Positions 11,801 to 23,589 of a DNA stretch of 64,000 nucleotides are shown here, one piece after another. Each line of letters opens with the position of its first letter. Position 1 is the stretch's first letter. The stretch is taken from the NCBI RefSeq assembly GCF_002994745.2, contig NC_037093.1, positions 22,145,555-22,209,554 on the forward strand, read 5' to 3'. This DNA comes from Rosa chinensis. Its lineage: Eukaryota; Streptophyta; Magnoliopsida; Rosales; Rosaceae. A model generated the notes under the pieces. The model was not told where the DNA came from and made no database searches. It was given only the letters and a program-made list of their open reading frames with translations. The translations under genes and the position numbers were made by a program.

Positions 11801-14118
11801 ACAAGGGGTGGCTTCTTACTACTCCTGAGATCCAATACAGTATGGTTAATAGAAACACCTAACTTGTATCTCTGAAACTCCTGAGATCCAATACAGTATG
11901 GTTAATAGAAACACCTAACTTGTATCTCTGAAGGTTCCATGCTCAAATGACCTGACGATGTTTCACATTGCTGAATGAAAATAAGTTAATCATGGTATTG
12001 AGAGTAAGAGATTGCAATAAATTCGGTTCAGGCTTATAATCATACTTTACTTTATTGCAGATCGAAAATGAATTCATTGAGTTGGACTTTTTATTTATGC
12101 CTTGGATTCTAGTCTCTAGACTTGCCTCGATGTTATGTAATTAAAGTCAATAGATGGATCTGCTTAAACTAATTGGCAAGATATCTGATTCCAATGGCTA
12201 CATATCCTCTTTTGGAAATTAAGTTTCATTTTGTCACATCTTCATGTACTATTTCAGGTCAAAAGGAGTACAAGAACGTACATGCCTGATTCTCGTAATG
12301 GGAAAGACAGAGATTCAACTGAGACGGGTGGAGTTAAACTTTCTGAAGATGGTTTGATAATAACTGAAATATCTGCTCACCCAAGACATATGAAGCAAAT
12401 GAAACCTCATCAAGTGGAGGGTTTCAATTTTCTTGTTAGCAACTTAGTTGGTGATAATCCTGGTGGTTGCATCTTGGCCCATGCTCCAGGGTCTGGTAAA
12501 ACATTTATGATAATCAGTTTCATGCAAAGTTTCCTAGCCAAGTATCCAAATGCTAGACCGCTGGTTGTTCTTCCTAAGGGAATATTGGATACATGGAAAA
12601 AGGAGTTTAAATATTGGCAAGTAGAAGATATTCCTTTATTTGACTTCTATGAGGCCAAAGCAGACAATCGGTCACAGCAGCTGGAGGTTTTGAAGAAGTG
12701 GGTAGATCAGAAGAGTATCCTGTTCTTAGGGTACAAACAGTTCTCCTCTATTGTTTGTGATCGAGAAACTAACCACATATCAACTTCGTGCCAGGAGATA
12801 TTGCTAAAGGCACCTTCAATTCTTATTATGGATGAAGGGCACACCCCTCGGAATGACAACACTGATGTATTCCAATCCATTGCAAAATTGCAGACACCTA
12901 GGAAAGTTGTACTTTCTGGAACTATTTATCAAAATCACGTGAAAGAAGTATTCAACATTCTGAATCTTGTTCGTCCTAAGTTTTTAAGATCAGAAACTTC
13001 CCGACCCATCATCAAGCGCATAATGAGTAGGGTAGATATAAAAGGTGCAAGGAAGCAGTTCAAAGCTGGTGCTGATAATGTTTTCTATGAACTAGTGGAG
13101 GAGACTCTGCAGAGGGATACGGATTTCAGAAGGAAAGTGACTGTCATACATGACTTGCGTGAGATGACCAGCAAGGTCCTTCATTACTACAAAGGAGATT
13201 CCCTGGATGAGCTTCCTGGACTTGTTGATTTCACTGTGGTACTCAATCTAAGCGCCTGGCAGAAGCAGAAATTCCAGAAGGAATTCAAGAAGTTTGCAAG
13301 GAAGTTCAAGCAAAGTTCAGTTGGCAGTGCTGTTTATCTGCACCCAAAATTGTACTCCGTCTCTAAGGACTGGAAACCCTCTGATTCAAATGAAAAGATG
13401 GATGAGTTGGTCGAGACGATAGACTTGAATGAAGGAATTAAGGCAAAATTCTTTTTGAATATGCTTAGGTTATGTGAGTCGTCTGGTGAGAAACTTTTGG
13501 TTTTCAGTCAGTACCTCCCACCTTTGAAATTTTTAGAGAGATTAACAGTCAAAACGAAGGGTTGGAGTCCTGGGAGAGAATTGTTTGTGATCACAGGGGA
13601 ATCAAAGTCTGAGAATAGGGAGTGGTCCATGGAGAGATTTAACAATTCCCCTGATGCTAAGGTTTTCTTTGGCTCCATCAAAGCATGTGGAGAGGGTATA
13701 TCTTTAGTAGGGGCATCACGAGTCATAATTTTGGATGTCCATCTTAATCCCTCTGTGACCCGGCAAGCAATTGGCCGTGCATTTAGACCTGGTCAAAAGA
13801 AGAAAGTATTTGTATATAGATTGGTAGCTGCTGATTCCCCTGAAGAGGAAGATCATAGGACTTGCTTCCAAAAAGAATTAATTGCCAAAATGTGGTTTGA
13901 ATGGAACGAATATTGTGGTTATCGGGATTTTGAAGTGGATACTGTTGATGTCAAAGATTGTGGTGATCTTTTTCTTGAAAGTCCAGTGTTGGGGGAAGAT
14001 GTGAAGGTTCTGTACAGAAGGTTCGTGTGCTTGTGCATCCAATTTTGTCTTAATTGAGTTCCAACATCTATTTCTTTCTGACTATGTCCCAACTATTTTC
14101 TTTTTTTGTTTCAGGTAG
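8899..14118 (+). CDS. DRD1/CHR35-type SNF2 chromatin remodeler, copy 1
   Basis: Predicted 899 aa from six coding exons with GT-AG junctions and consistent phases: 8899-8947, 9689-10260, 10402-10560, 10719-10871, 12258-14020 and 14115-14118. A leader intron fits 8495-8874. The last exon adds one base completing an Arg codon, then TAG. The N-terminus is acidic, with SIM-like VIDLDDD and IVIIDSDEE near residues 139-165. A Cys/His-rich segment precedes the motor (C-R-I-C near residue 290). SNF2 motifs: APGSGKT near 387, DEGHTPRN near 503, LSGTIYQN near 530, and [11 protein letters not shown] near 814. Length and motif spelling match DRD1 (Arabidopsis protein about 888 aa), which works with DMS3 and RDM1 to bring Pol V to chromatin in RNA-directed DNA methylation. 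CLASSY proteins are the alternative but are longer. The reading frame is intact, so it is probably functional. Confidence 0.9.
11821..11932 (+). repeat. Perfect 56-bp tandem duplication in intron 4
   Basis: A 56-base unit beginning ACTCCTGAGATCCAATACAG occurs twice head to tail (11821-11876 and 11877-11932) with no mismatch by eye. It lies in the 1.39-kb intron between the Cys/His-rich exon and the large ATPase exon. Perfect identity suggests a recent event or an assembly artefact. Confidence 0.95.
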
Positions 14119-14520
14119 GCCCTTCCATCATAGTAAGGCTGAGGTACAGTGTAGGGAAAGTAGTCACAGAAGGTTTTAGCATTAACTTTACTCAGCATGG
14201 GTGGTGAAACATATCTTGGTATATGCAGGTTTTGTTTAGTCTTTTCAGAATTAGAGTCGTCTCAGAAGTATCTGATGAACAAGAACAATGGATTCTGACA
14301 TGTAAAAAGTTCTAAGATGGAAATTTTGAGAAGGCTATTTGGAGGGTGCTTCTTTGTATGATGATGTTGTTTACCCTTCAGGAATTATATGCTCTTTTAT
14401 GATGTTTTGACATCTAAAAAGTTTTAAGAATGGAAAATTTGAAAAGGCTATTTGGAGGGTGCGTTTTTCGTATGATGATGTTGTTTACGCTTCAGGAACT
14501 CTTTTATGATTTTTTTTTTT
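14119..14520 (+). repeat. 3' region of remodeler copy 1 with 112-bp tandem repeat
   Basis: Sequence starting GACATGTAAAAAGTTCTAAG at 14297 recurs, diverged, from 14409 (GACATCTAAAAAGTTTTAAG). Both copies contain CTATTTGGAGGGTGC and GTATGATGATGTTGTTTAC. The period is 112 bases. The repeats probably fall in or just after the 3' UTR. A T run of about 20 bases follows at 14510-14531. Confidence 0.8.
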
Positions 14521-14531
14521 TTTTTTTTTTT

Positions 14532-15600
14532 GAGCTGGTTTATGCATCCCATTAAATTTCGGGTTAGATTCTACTGTGTAGTTTGAATGATTCGTATGTA
14601 AATGAAGCAGATTATAGTGGGCAGAGGATGATGTTTGTTTTCCAGATACTAGAAATTCATCTAAACCAGATGTAGTGGGCAGGAGAAAATGTGTGAAATA
14701 TCCATTATTAAGAGGATGGTTGTATCAAGAAGAATGCTGATACTTTCATTCTTTTGCAATTATAGAAAAACCATGACGAGAGCTCTACGAAATCTCCAAA
14801 TTTGGGTTTTTTGTTTTTTTGATGACAAAATTTGGGTTTAAAGTCCGCCGTATGTTCACTGTTTCATCGTTGTATGAACGAGCCTTAAACTGGTTCTAGT
14901 GTTTGGCACTTTGCTATCCCAAACAATGGTTCTAGACCTTTCATTTCTTCCACTTGTGTGATTTTTGGGTAAAAACCGTAAAATGATCAGAGCTTTTCTA
15001 TCAGGATCCCTAAATCTTAGACCTTACGGTACGATTTTCACTATCGTTTTTTCTTTTCTTTAGATACCAAGATCACTCGACCTTTTTTAAAATAACCATA
15101 CTCATTAGTTCACATTCAAAAACACGGAATTATACTAGTTAGATATCCAAAATTACTCAATAAGCTAAAGTTAAGTAATTTGTTATTTGTTTTTAGTATA
15201 TATATATATTTTTGCCAGTAATAAATGATATATATATTGGGAGTGTTTTGTGTATACCTCAGAATGGGTCAAAAGAAGTGCTCATCCCATGCAATAGCGG
15301 AACCAGAAATTAATTTAAGGTGAGGCGTTTAGAAATAAAAAAAACAAATAAATTTAAAACTCAAAATATAGCTAAACTTTAATAAAATTAATTTAGAATA
15401 AGATTAATATAAGATAAAAAACGTGTGACTCATAACATTTAGAGACTGAAAACTATTTATACTTTCTGCTTACATAAACTTTATTTACAAAAATTAAAAA
15501 AAAAAACTCAAGTGGGTCGCAGGACCTACATGGTCCCCACGTGGCTCCGTCACTAGTCTCATGATATGAGAAGAGGAAGGTTAAGCTCAAAGCATCTTTG
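14532..15600. other. Gene-free intergenic DNA
   Basis: No gene seen. Near 15285-15570 a patch begins AATAGCGGAACCAGAAATT and ends GGCTCCGTCACTAGTC; these edges look loosely like inverted ends of an old DNA element, but the match is too weak to define it. Confidence 0.35.
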
Positions 15601-18100
15601 ATGATGAGTGTTTGATTGCACCAAAGTTAGTACATAATTTAAAACTCTATCAATGTAATAAGAGCAAGTAGGGATCGTTCTCAACCGGGGATTTGAATGA
15701 TTTATTCATGCAAAAGAAAAACGCTAGATAAAGAAAACAAAAATATAAACAAAATATTATTTGCGATTTTTTACAAAGAAGGGGATTTTAGGTTTTGTAA
15801 TTTAATCTAACAACTAAATAATATACAACTCACCAAAACACAAAATCAAATAGATAATTATGAATGGAACAAAATATAGATGAAGTCAACCACTACTAAC
15901 ACGTTGGCAAGGTTTCAAACGAATCAAAACATGTTATAGCTAGAAATCAATCAAGAACAAAGATGAACACATACAAAGTCCTTTTTACTTCTCTTAATTA
16001 AATTAACTAGATGAACACACTATAGTTAACCTTATTAAGCATGCAATTACTAGTGGTAGCTAATCATTAACAAAAACACAATTAACGCATTAAACACATA
16101 TGGAAGTTTGATCAATTCAAGCAAAGATAACAAGTTAGAACGCTAATCTTATCATACAAAGCTTATTGTTGATTTACCTAAGCAACTATAGGTTTTCCAC
16201 TTCGATTATTAAGCTCTAGAGCGCTAGCTGATCTTAATATGGATTCAATTACATGCTCATCAATCAAAGTTTGCATATAAAGATCAATTAACAAGTAAAC
16301 GATGAGATTGAAGCACAAAATCAATAAACATGCATAACACTTTACAAATCGCAATTTATCTTAGAAAACCAAAAACCTAAAACATGCTTCATAGTATTCA
16401 AAAGCTAAACATCCATATTCATACTTTCAATCTAACATGAAATCGCAAATTCCAAATAAAAACAAAAACTAAAATCAATGTTTTACAAAGTATCAAAATC
16501 AAAAACAAACTAGAGGTGTTCATGATTACACTTTTGAATTCTTTAAGGATGCAAGAAGCTTCAAAGGTGGTGGATTTGATGATAGATAAGGCAAGGATGC
16601 TTGAATGGTGGACAGGATGCTCACTGCCTTGAACTTTGGAACTTGGAAGAATGATGAAAACTTGAGAGAGTGTTTTCATTTATGATTCTGAATTTTGTGG
16701 CGGTGAAAAATGTCTCACAATGCCTCCTATTTATAGTGCACGGCATGCTAGGGTATCAAGGTTGATTTCTACTTCAATGACATCATTCAACCAATCAAAA
16801 TATTCCATGAGAAGTAGAGAACAATCTTGAATCTTCATGAATATCTTCTTTGCCGAAATTATCATGTACTTTCCCTCAATTTGGTCTTCATTCAACTCGT
16901 ATGTAATCAGGAAATGTAAATTGATATTTATTCTCTTTTATTTTCTTTTCCATAATTCACACGAAGTAGATATCTTTCCAAATTCCTTCAAAGTTGCCGT
17001 CAAGAATATCTCCTTGTATATTGCATGGCGTAAAAGAATTAATTTGGGAAAATAACTCTTCCATGACATCTTGATCATTCTTGAAACTCACATGCAAGTC
17101 ACATGTTTCAATCTTTGGGCCAGACTTATTCACTTGGACGTTTCAAAGCTCATTATTTAATTGTGACGCCACTTATAATCTTCTAGAACATTCTTGCACA
17201 TTCTTGATTCATCTTGAAGTCACAACATCTCCTAGCGTTCCTAGGTATCTTAGTATCTTCAGGGTTCCTAATGCCAATAGGTTTCCTAGTCCATTTATGA
17301 CTCTTTATTTCCGAGATGGTCAGGAACCTTTAGAAGCTCTCCTTGTGTAACAGGGACTCCTAGTCATGTTAGTTTTCCTTTTCCTGGCAGCAATGAGTTT
17401 CATTGTCTAACTGGAATTCTGTCATCTCTCATTTCTATCATGATTTCCACGAGCTCACTCCTAGTTGACTCAGGATTCCTACTTCAACGGGGATTCCTTC
17501 TCCTAGTAGGGTTGAGAAAACTTCATTTCTCCATTTCTTTCCATTTCTGTGCCATTTACTCCTTGCCTGCCTTTTTAGACTCAAAAATATCTAAAAATAA
17601 AAATTAAGTTAGAAATGATTCTGTTAAGGAAATAACTAAGTCAAATGTAGAGAGTTTAACGTTAATAACATAGCAAATATTGCTATCATTAGTGTTTCTT
17701 AGAGAAACTTCGTAATGGTCATGTCAAGTTATGCACAGCTACAATATGAGAGAGGAATAGGGCTTCCAGATTTGCAATTAATGTTAGTAAAAATATACAA
17801 CATGGAGCGCAAATGTGAGGACATAGTATGGGAGTGAGAATCACAATAAGTGATGAAGGAGCATTGCCCGAACTTTGTAGGTGTTCTAGTTTGGATTTGA
17901 AGATGTTTAAGGTAATAAATATACCTTTATGAAGTGGTGGTAGAAATCTACGTATATGAAGTAGTACTTCATAAGACAAATCTAGTAGTGTTTGGGCTTG
18001 AAGTGAAGGGATTTAAAGGTGACTTTGGTCATTTTGGGGTTAAGTCCAAGATATATAAGATGGTATGGAGGATTTAACTTAAATTCATGTGTTTGGGCTT
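15601..18100. other. Gene-free repeat-like DNA of unknown class
   Basis: The strand is A-rich from 15.6 to 16.5 kb and then T/C-richer, with short open frames showing no domains. The section around 15650-15710 (GTAGGGATCGTTCTCAACC) resembles, from memory, internal stretches of common plant repeats, but I could not find termini, LTRs or a transposase. No RNA genes seen. Confidence 0.35.
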
Positions 18101-18120
18101 AAGATAAATTAGCAAAATTT

Positions 18121-18917
18121 ATCAATTGGAACAAAGTTGGTGCCTCAACAATTATAATTTCTACATTTTGATTCCCCCACCGAAAGAAATCTTTCTATCC
18201 CCAAAAGCATGTTTACCTTTCCTCACCCTCTCTTGGCAGATCTTGATCAATTTTTTATCGGGATCTTTGGCTTAAGATTGGGGGAGGCATCCCCTCCAGA
18301 TTGTCCTTTTTCTTCTGTTTGTTATGGTTTTCTTTTTTGTTTTCTCTCTTTCGTTTTCTCCATGCCCACAGTCTTGGGTGGTTTTGCTCGGAGTTCGTCT
18401 TTGACCTGGCTTTGTTTGATCTTTCTTGTTTTTGATTTTATTGAATTCTTCGGTATTCATCCTCTTCATCCCACTATTCTTGTCATCTGTTGTGGTCGAT
18501 TTAAGTGGGGTTTGCCAACTAGTGCTCTTGGTGAAGCAACAAGAGTTTATGTATATTTGGGTGTCAATCTCTTCGATCTCACCTGTTATTTTCATCCAGT
18601 TATTCAGTTGGTGTTCCTCTGATTTCTTGGCGGAAGAAGTTCGATGTGGTGATGATGATGTTTTCAGTGAATTCTGGGAATATGGAGGTTGGAAACTTTG
18701 AATTCAACTTGGATCTTAATTACGTGATCTATTGCTCTAGAAGGATTCAACTGCTGCCTTCCTTGCCATGGAGTGGTGGTCCAAGCGTGGGCCAATCTAT
18801 GTCATTGTTTATTTTGTGTTGGACTTTTGGGCCTGTGTATCCATCTTGGGAGGCCTGTTGGGCTTCTTTGTACTAGTATTGTTTATTAAATAAAATTTAT
18901 GTTGACAAAAAAAGAAG
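18121..18917 (+). mobile_element. Retroposon with 20-bp target duplication
   Basis: About 797 bases lie between two copies of a 20-bp direct repeat beginning AAGATAAATTAGC (18101-18120 and 18918-18937). The insert ends with an A-rich tail (ACAAAAAAAG) after a TTTATTAAATAAAATTTATG stretch. Long exact flanking repeats plus an A-tail indicate target-primed retroposition. The interior is T-rich and GC-richer than its surroundings, with overlapping short open frames that match no family I know. It may be an internally deleted or truncated LINE, a large SINE-like element or a processed transcript. Confidence 0.75.
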
Positions 18918-18937
18918 AAGATAAATTAGCAAAATTT

Positions 18938-19338
18938 TGCTTCCTTTCTCCAATTTTTGGGGGTCCTATTTTCTCTTAAATAAAACTGGCTAGATTTATA
19001 GGCCAAAAGCTGGTTGTGTATGGCGATTGATAAAGTGATTTTAAGATGCTTTGGAGTCTGGCGGCCACTTTGTTCATTTGAATCTATAAAAGGTGTTACC
19101 AACTTTCAAACTAAAGCTTTTGGTTTTGAAATTTACCTATCATATAAACCAAAACTTTTTGCATTTGATCATTTCTATCAAATTTGGTGTTTCGGTTTAC
19201 AGTATTACCAACTTCACAACAAATTTATTTTCAGAATACAAATTAGAATGAATAACACTAATTTTTTAAATTCTAAACTCTCAAATTAAAAGTCAATATT
19301 ATTTCAAAAAAAAAAAAATTCAATATAACTATCTTTAG
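18938..19338. other. Gene-free stretch
   Basis: AT-rich DNA between two insertions. No gene or clear repeat structure seen. Confidence 0.5.
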
Positions 19339-20228
19339 AAGGGGGTGTATTCAATTCAGATTTTAAAAGACTTTATTTGAGTTTTTATAATTCATGGATT
19401 TACCTAATCCACGGATTGTTTAAATTCTATATGGACTCCGATTGATTTTAATGGATTGATCTACTAGTATTTGTTTAGATTTTACAAATCCTTATGATGT
19501 TTTTGGTAAGTTAATTTTTTTTTTCTTCTTCTTTAATTAAGCAATGGATGTATGGATTCAACTATAATGCTATATCAATGACAAGAAAGTATGGCATCTA
19601 CCATTCTTTATGTTGTGTATAATAATATATGAACAATAAGAGAAAACTAACGAACCAAAATGTTACACAAAAAATAAAGTAGTAAACTAATGACATAATT
19701 TATTTCATATCTAATTTACAAAAGAATCATGTGTGTATGTATCATCTTAATAATATCATTGCAAGTGAGCTTCATTAGCTAGAAGGATTAAGGCTTCTAA
19801 AGCTATAATGATAAAAATAAAATAAAAAATTATTAGATGAGAGCAGAGGCAGAGGAAAATAGTGGGAAAATAGGTCTAAGACAAAATAGATGAGTGTCAC
19901 CTATTGAGATCTACTTTTTATTTTTTATTTTTTTGGGTGAAGAGTTTCTTCATTTTTTGAGTGAGAAAGAATCCATCAAAATCTTTTGGGAAGTGGTTGG
20001 ATTGTTGATATGTATAAAAAGCACTATAAAATCTTCCAAAATCCAGCATTTAATGAAATCCTTAAAAATCGGTATACTTTTGAATATCAGCAGATTTGAA
20101 TGGATAATTTTAAATCTTAATTGAATACATCAAGATTTTAAAAGACTGTTTAAAATCTCAATTGAATACCCATAAACTTCTAAAATACAAAAAAATCTTG
20201 TAGACTCTTAATTGAATACACCCCCCTA
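19339..20228. mobile_element. Inverted-repeat DNA element (GGGGGTGTATTCAATT ends)
   Basis: The left end reads AGGGGGTGTATTCAATTCAG and the right end, in reverse complement, AGGGGGGTGTATTCAATTAAG. The ends share a further loose match (ATTTTAAAAGACT-like words) inside. The 890-bp body has no transposase and is very AT-rich. The target duplication is too short or too degraded to assign, so the superfamily stays open; Harbinger- or hAT-type non-autonomous elements commonly look like this. Confidence 0.65.
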
Positions 20229-20439
20229 ACACTCTTAAATTTCTACAGTCTCGCAACTTAGTATTCTTATGTTGTCTAAAGTCCCATAATATGCTGGAGT
20301 TTGTATCCAACTTAGTAGTCTTATGTTATCTTTATTTTTTAATTACTAAGACACAAGAGTGAAAGTTGATATCATTATTATTTTTATTTAGAGAACACAT
20401 GCTCTATGTCTGTGTCTATCTATCTACCTTTACATATTT

Positions 20440-20680
20440 TTCTTTTTTTGAAAGAAGGGCCAGTACTGCTGCCCTCAAGCCTTGATTAATGAAACCATAG
20501 AATACAAGGGGGGAACATAGACCCTGAACCCCATATTACAAAAAGTAATGTATTCTAATATGCACCAGTTAGCAAAGAGTGTTCGATTGGCTACTCTATT
20601 TGCTTTGACAAAGCGGTGACATTACGGAATCTCTACTACTGAGAAACATTATTACAAATAACACAGCTTTCCTACTATGT
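20440..20680 (-). mobile_element. 5'-truncated retroposon fragment, minus strand
   Basis: This 241-bp insert is flanked by a 15-bp duplication (TACCTTTACATATTT at 20425-20439, TACCTTCACATATTT at 20681-20695, one mismatch). On the minus strand it ends in an A-rich tail. Its 3' part (CTGCCCTCAAGCCTTGATTAATG on the plus strand) is the same family as the longer copy at 53510-54450 and the plus-strand copy ending near 25258. It looks like a 5'-truncated member of that family. Confidence 0.75.
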
Positions 20681-20847
20681 TACCTTCACATATTTAATCT
20701 GTCATGATTTAATTTTATAGTGTTTCGTTTTGGCTTCCAAGGCTGTATCATAATAGACAAACTTGAGATAGATTTGACATCCCCATATAATTTTTTCTTG
20801 GTGTGCAAGGTTATTCCATATAGGGGTTTTATAGTGTCAACTTTTAT

Positions 20848-21170
20848 GGCACGTTTACTTATTTGGAATGGAAAATAATCATGAATCAGAGACAAGTGGA
20901 ATGTGAGAAGAAAGGAATCGATATTGATTCCAGAGGAATGATTCCTAAACTCATCTCCCCCATTCATAATCGAATTCCTGAGTATTCAGGAATCGATTCC
21001 TGATAAGGAAGTGGGACCTACATCCATTCCGATTCCTTTATGTGTTAGTAAACGCAGGAATTCTTTTACCCGGAATCATTCCGATTCCTTTATGTGTTAG
21101 TAAACGCAGGAATGTTTTTACCCCATAATCATTCTCTTTCCTTCCAAGTAAGTAAACGTGCCCTTACACG
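20848..21170. mobile_element. MITE with GGCACGTTTACTTA ends and an internal duplication
   Basis: The left end GGCACGTTTACTTATTTGGAA and the right end (reverse complement GGGCACGTTTACTTACTTGGAA) form a terminal inverted repeat. Inside, a segment of about 55-60 bases containing CATTCCGATTCCTTTATGTG is repeated in tandem (about 21026-21080 and 21080-21137). Flanks may carry a 3-bp TTA-type duplication, which would fit a PIF/Harbinger MITE, but this is uncertain. Confidence 0.65.
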
Positions 21171-21248
21171 AAAGATGAAGTGGCTTTTGGGCTTAAGAAG
21201 ATTATGATTCGTGAGTGAGAGATGATCACTTCGTTGTTTTACATTCCA

Positions 21249-21735
21249 TAGGAGATGTTTACTTGCAGGTAATGGGAATGAATCAATGTGGAGTCATTCC
21301 CATTCTCCTGTATGGGGATGTTTACTAACCATATGGAGGAATCAAACTTCTGCGGAACCCGCAACAAAATCAAGAGTGATTTCTCCATTCTCCATTCTGG
21401 GGGAGGATTGATTCCGATTTCTTGGTGAATCAACTTTCATTCCAAAAATGACCTCATAATTTTTATGATAATCCAAAACTAACCTCATAATTTATGGGCT
21501 TCCAAAATGCTCTTTCTTTTCTAATTAAAATTTCATTGCTAAGTTATATGTAAGGGGAATTTTTGTAATCAATTTTAATTGAAATTAATTCCTATACTTT
21601 TCATGTGTTTACTATGAGAATCAACTCTTGATTCCATATGATAGGTAAACAGAGGAATGTGAATAACTCTTTATCTCTCCCATTCTCTTTCCGATTCCTT
21701 CTCAATCCCATTCAAGTTTAGTAAATGCCTTTTAG
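21249..21735. mobile_element. Diverged relative of the neighbouring MITE
   Basis: The segment repeats the vocabulary of the adjacent MITE (GTTTACTT, CATTCCCATTC, GATTCCTT, AGTTTAGTAAATGCC) in opposing orientation at its two ends. I regard it as an older or nested copy of a related family. The ends are not precisely defined and no gene is present. Confidence 0.4.
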
Positions 21736-23589
21736 GTCATACTGCATAAACTCCTAGGAGTGAGATCAGAGAAGGTTGGTCACAACATAGGAAATACCTA
21801 GGCAAGTTCTTGTCGGTGGACAAATCCAATGTTCTATCAATGCGCGAGTTCTTCCATATTCAGGTGGACCATGATTTCTCTCCTAAGGTTTAGCGAAAAC
21901 GTTCGTTTAGTTTTTTGGCTTCTTTGGAGGCTGAGGTAGTTCTTGTACATGAAGGTGATGAGGACTTGCTCACTGTGAGATTTGTTGGAGTAAGTTTAAG
22001 GTTGTGTGGAGTCGTATGTTGACTGTCCAGTAATTTAGTCGTCACCATCGTCTGCTGCTGGTCTTGTAGCCCTATCGAGGAAATGTACTATCCAACGCTT
22101 AGGTGTGATTCGAAGGTCCTTTTGAATTTCGAATGCATTAGATTGAGTAGCAGCACAATAGGGTTCTCTCGGTGGTGAAATTTGGTTTTCGAGCTTTTAT
22201 ACCAATAGTGATGGTTCTGAACAATTTTAGAAATTCGGTGGGAGGCTCTCCAACTTTTTGCCTAACAAGTTTAAGTGGTGGTACCGTATCTGGCTAGCTC
22301 TTGACATTTTGTTTCTATAAGGGATGGAGACACCTATATCTAAACAAATTTATGATTAAATTATGGAGGACATGCGTTTTGGTCTTTAGATAAGGATTTG
22401 GCTCTACTTCCTCCAGATAGTGGTACTTCAATCATCGCCGTTCTTAAAGAGTTTGGAACTAAACATATTGGGCATGGTCATAATTTAGGGACTTTAGATG
22501 TTATGGATCCTATTTCAAGAAGCTCACCTTGGAAGCAAGAATAAACTGAAAGTTGGTTCCTAACTTGAGGAGCTAGCTAAGTTATAAGTGTCAAAAATGA
22601 AGGTAATTTTACAATCTCTGCAATAGGTGTTACAGACTATTTGAGATTTTTTTGCTACAATTCTTATTGGCTTTAGGTTCTAGGTCTCCATTACACTAAA
22701 TACATGAGATTGCTTAGGTTTTTTTTTTTTTTTGTTCTCCTTAATCTTTCTATGTACCCCTCAGGGACACTTCAATTGGGTATACTAAACACCTTCCGTT
22801 TAAAAAAGCATTTTTCCATTTCCATATTCCATATTCCATTTTTCATTTCATTTTATGGTAACATGTATAAATTTCTCAATTGCCATTATGGGCACTGTGC
22901 TTCACGATTCCTCTGGTCTCGCAATTGATGGAAATAACCTACAGATTAGAGAAAGAAATTCCCGGATGATTAGGGCACTAGTGTGGTGTCAGTCAAGGAC
23001 CCTCTAACGATCATGTCAATAATAATACTCAATAAGCAATGGGCTTAGAATAGTTTTTTTCAAGATACCTTCTTATAGCATGGAGAGGTTTATATAGTTT
23101 TTGAAATGTTAGGATTTTTAAGTCGTATTGACTGGAGACCCTTAGAGGTCAAGTACGCTTATTCTCAGAGACTTGATCTCTTTCCTAAGTTCCTCGATAA
23201 TTTTTGATTGCTCGTAACCATGTTGACATGATTAGGAGATGTTAAACTGAGCCGGTATCGCCACGTTCAAACCCTTAAACTTTCAATTCAAGAAATTTAA
23301 TTTAAGCTTTGATCAAAAATATTCAATTACATGCTACTGTTAGTTAGAAATGGTAAAATCCTCATATATATGATGCATGCATTATCATGAAATTCACTTT
23401 TTGCTACCTACAAATTTTTAGCAAGTTTAGTGATACCTATACTATCCCTTTGTTAGCCTCCTTAGTACTTCCGTCCATTATTTCATTAAAGTAGGGATAA
23501 AATTATAAAACACCTTGTATTTTTTATTTTATACAAATTTTTATTACACTAAACTAAATTATGTTGTAAAAAGAAAGAGATGGAAGTAA
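21736..23589. other. Gene-free DNA, possible LINE remnant
   Basis: No intact gene. From about 21800 to 22700 the base composition and broken short frames look like decayed LINE coding sequence, but no reverse-transcriptase motif is readable. Positions about 23390-23510 share words in reverse complement with 27960-28030 (TAGTACTTCCGTCCATTA), marking another small dispersed repeat. Confidence 0.3.

Noticed and set aside
15285..15570. Possible DNA element with GGAACC/GGCTCC ends
   Set aside because: Terminal similarity is weak and no target duplication was found.
18209..18622. 137-codon hydrophobic open frame
   Set aside because: Lies inside a retroposon with an A-tail and target duplication; composition-driven, overlapping frames on both strands, no domain.
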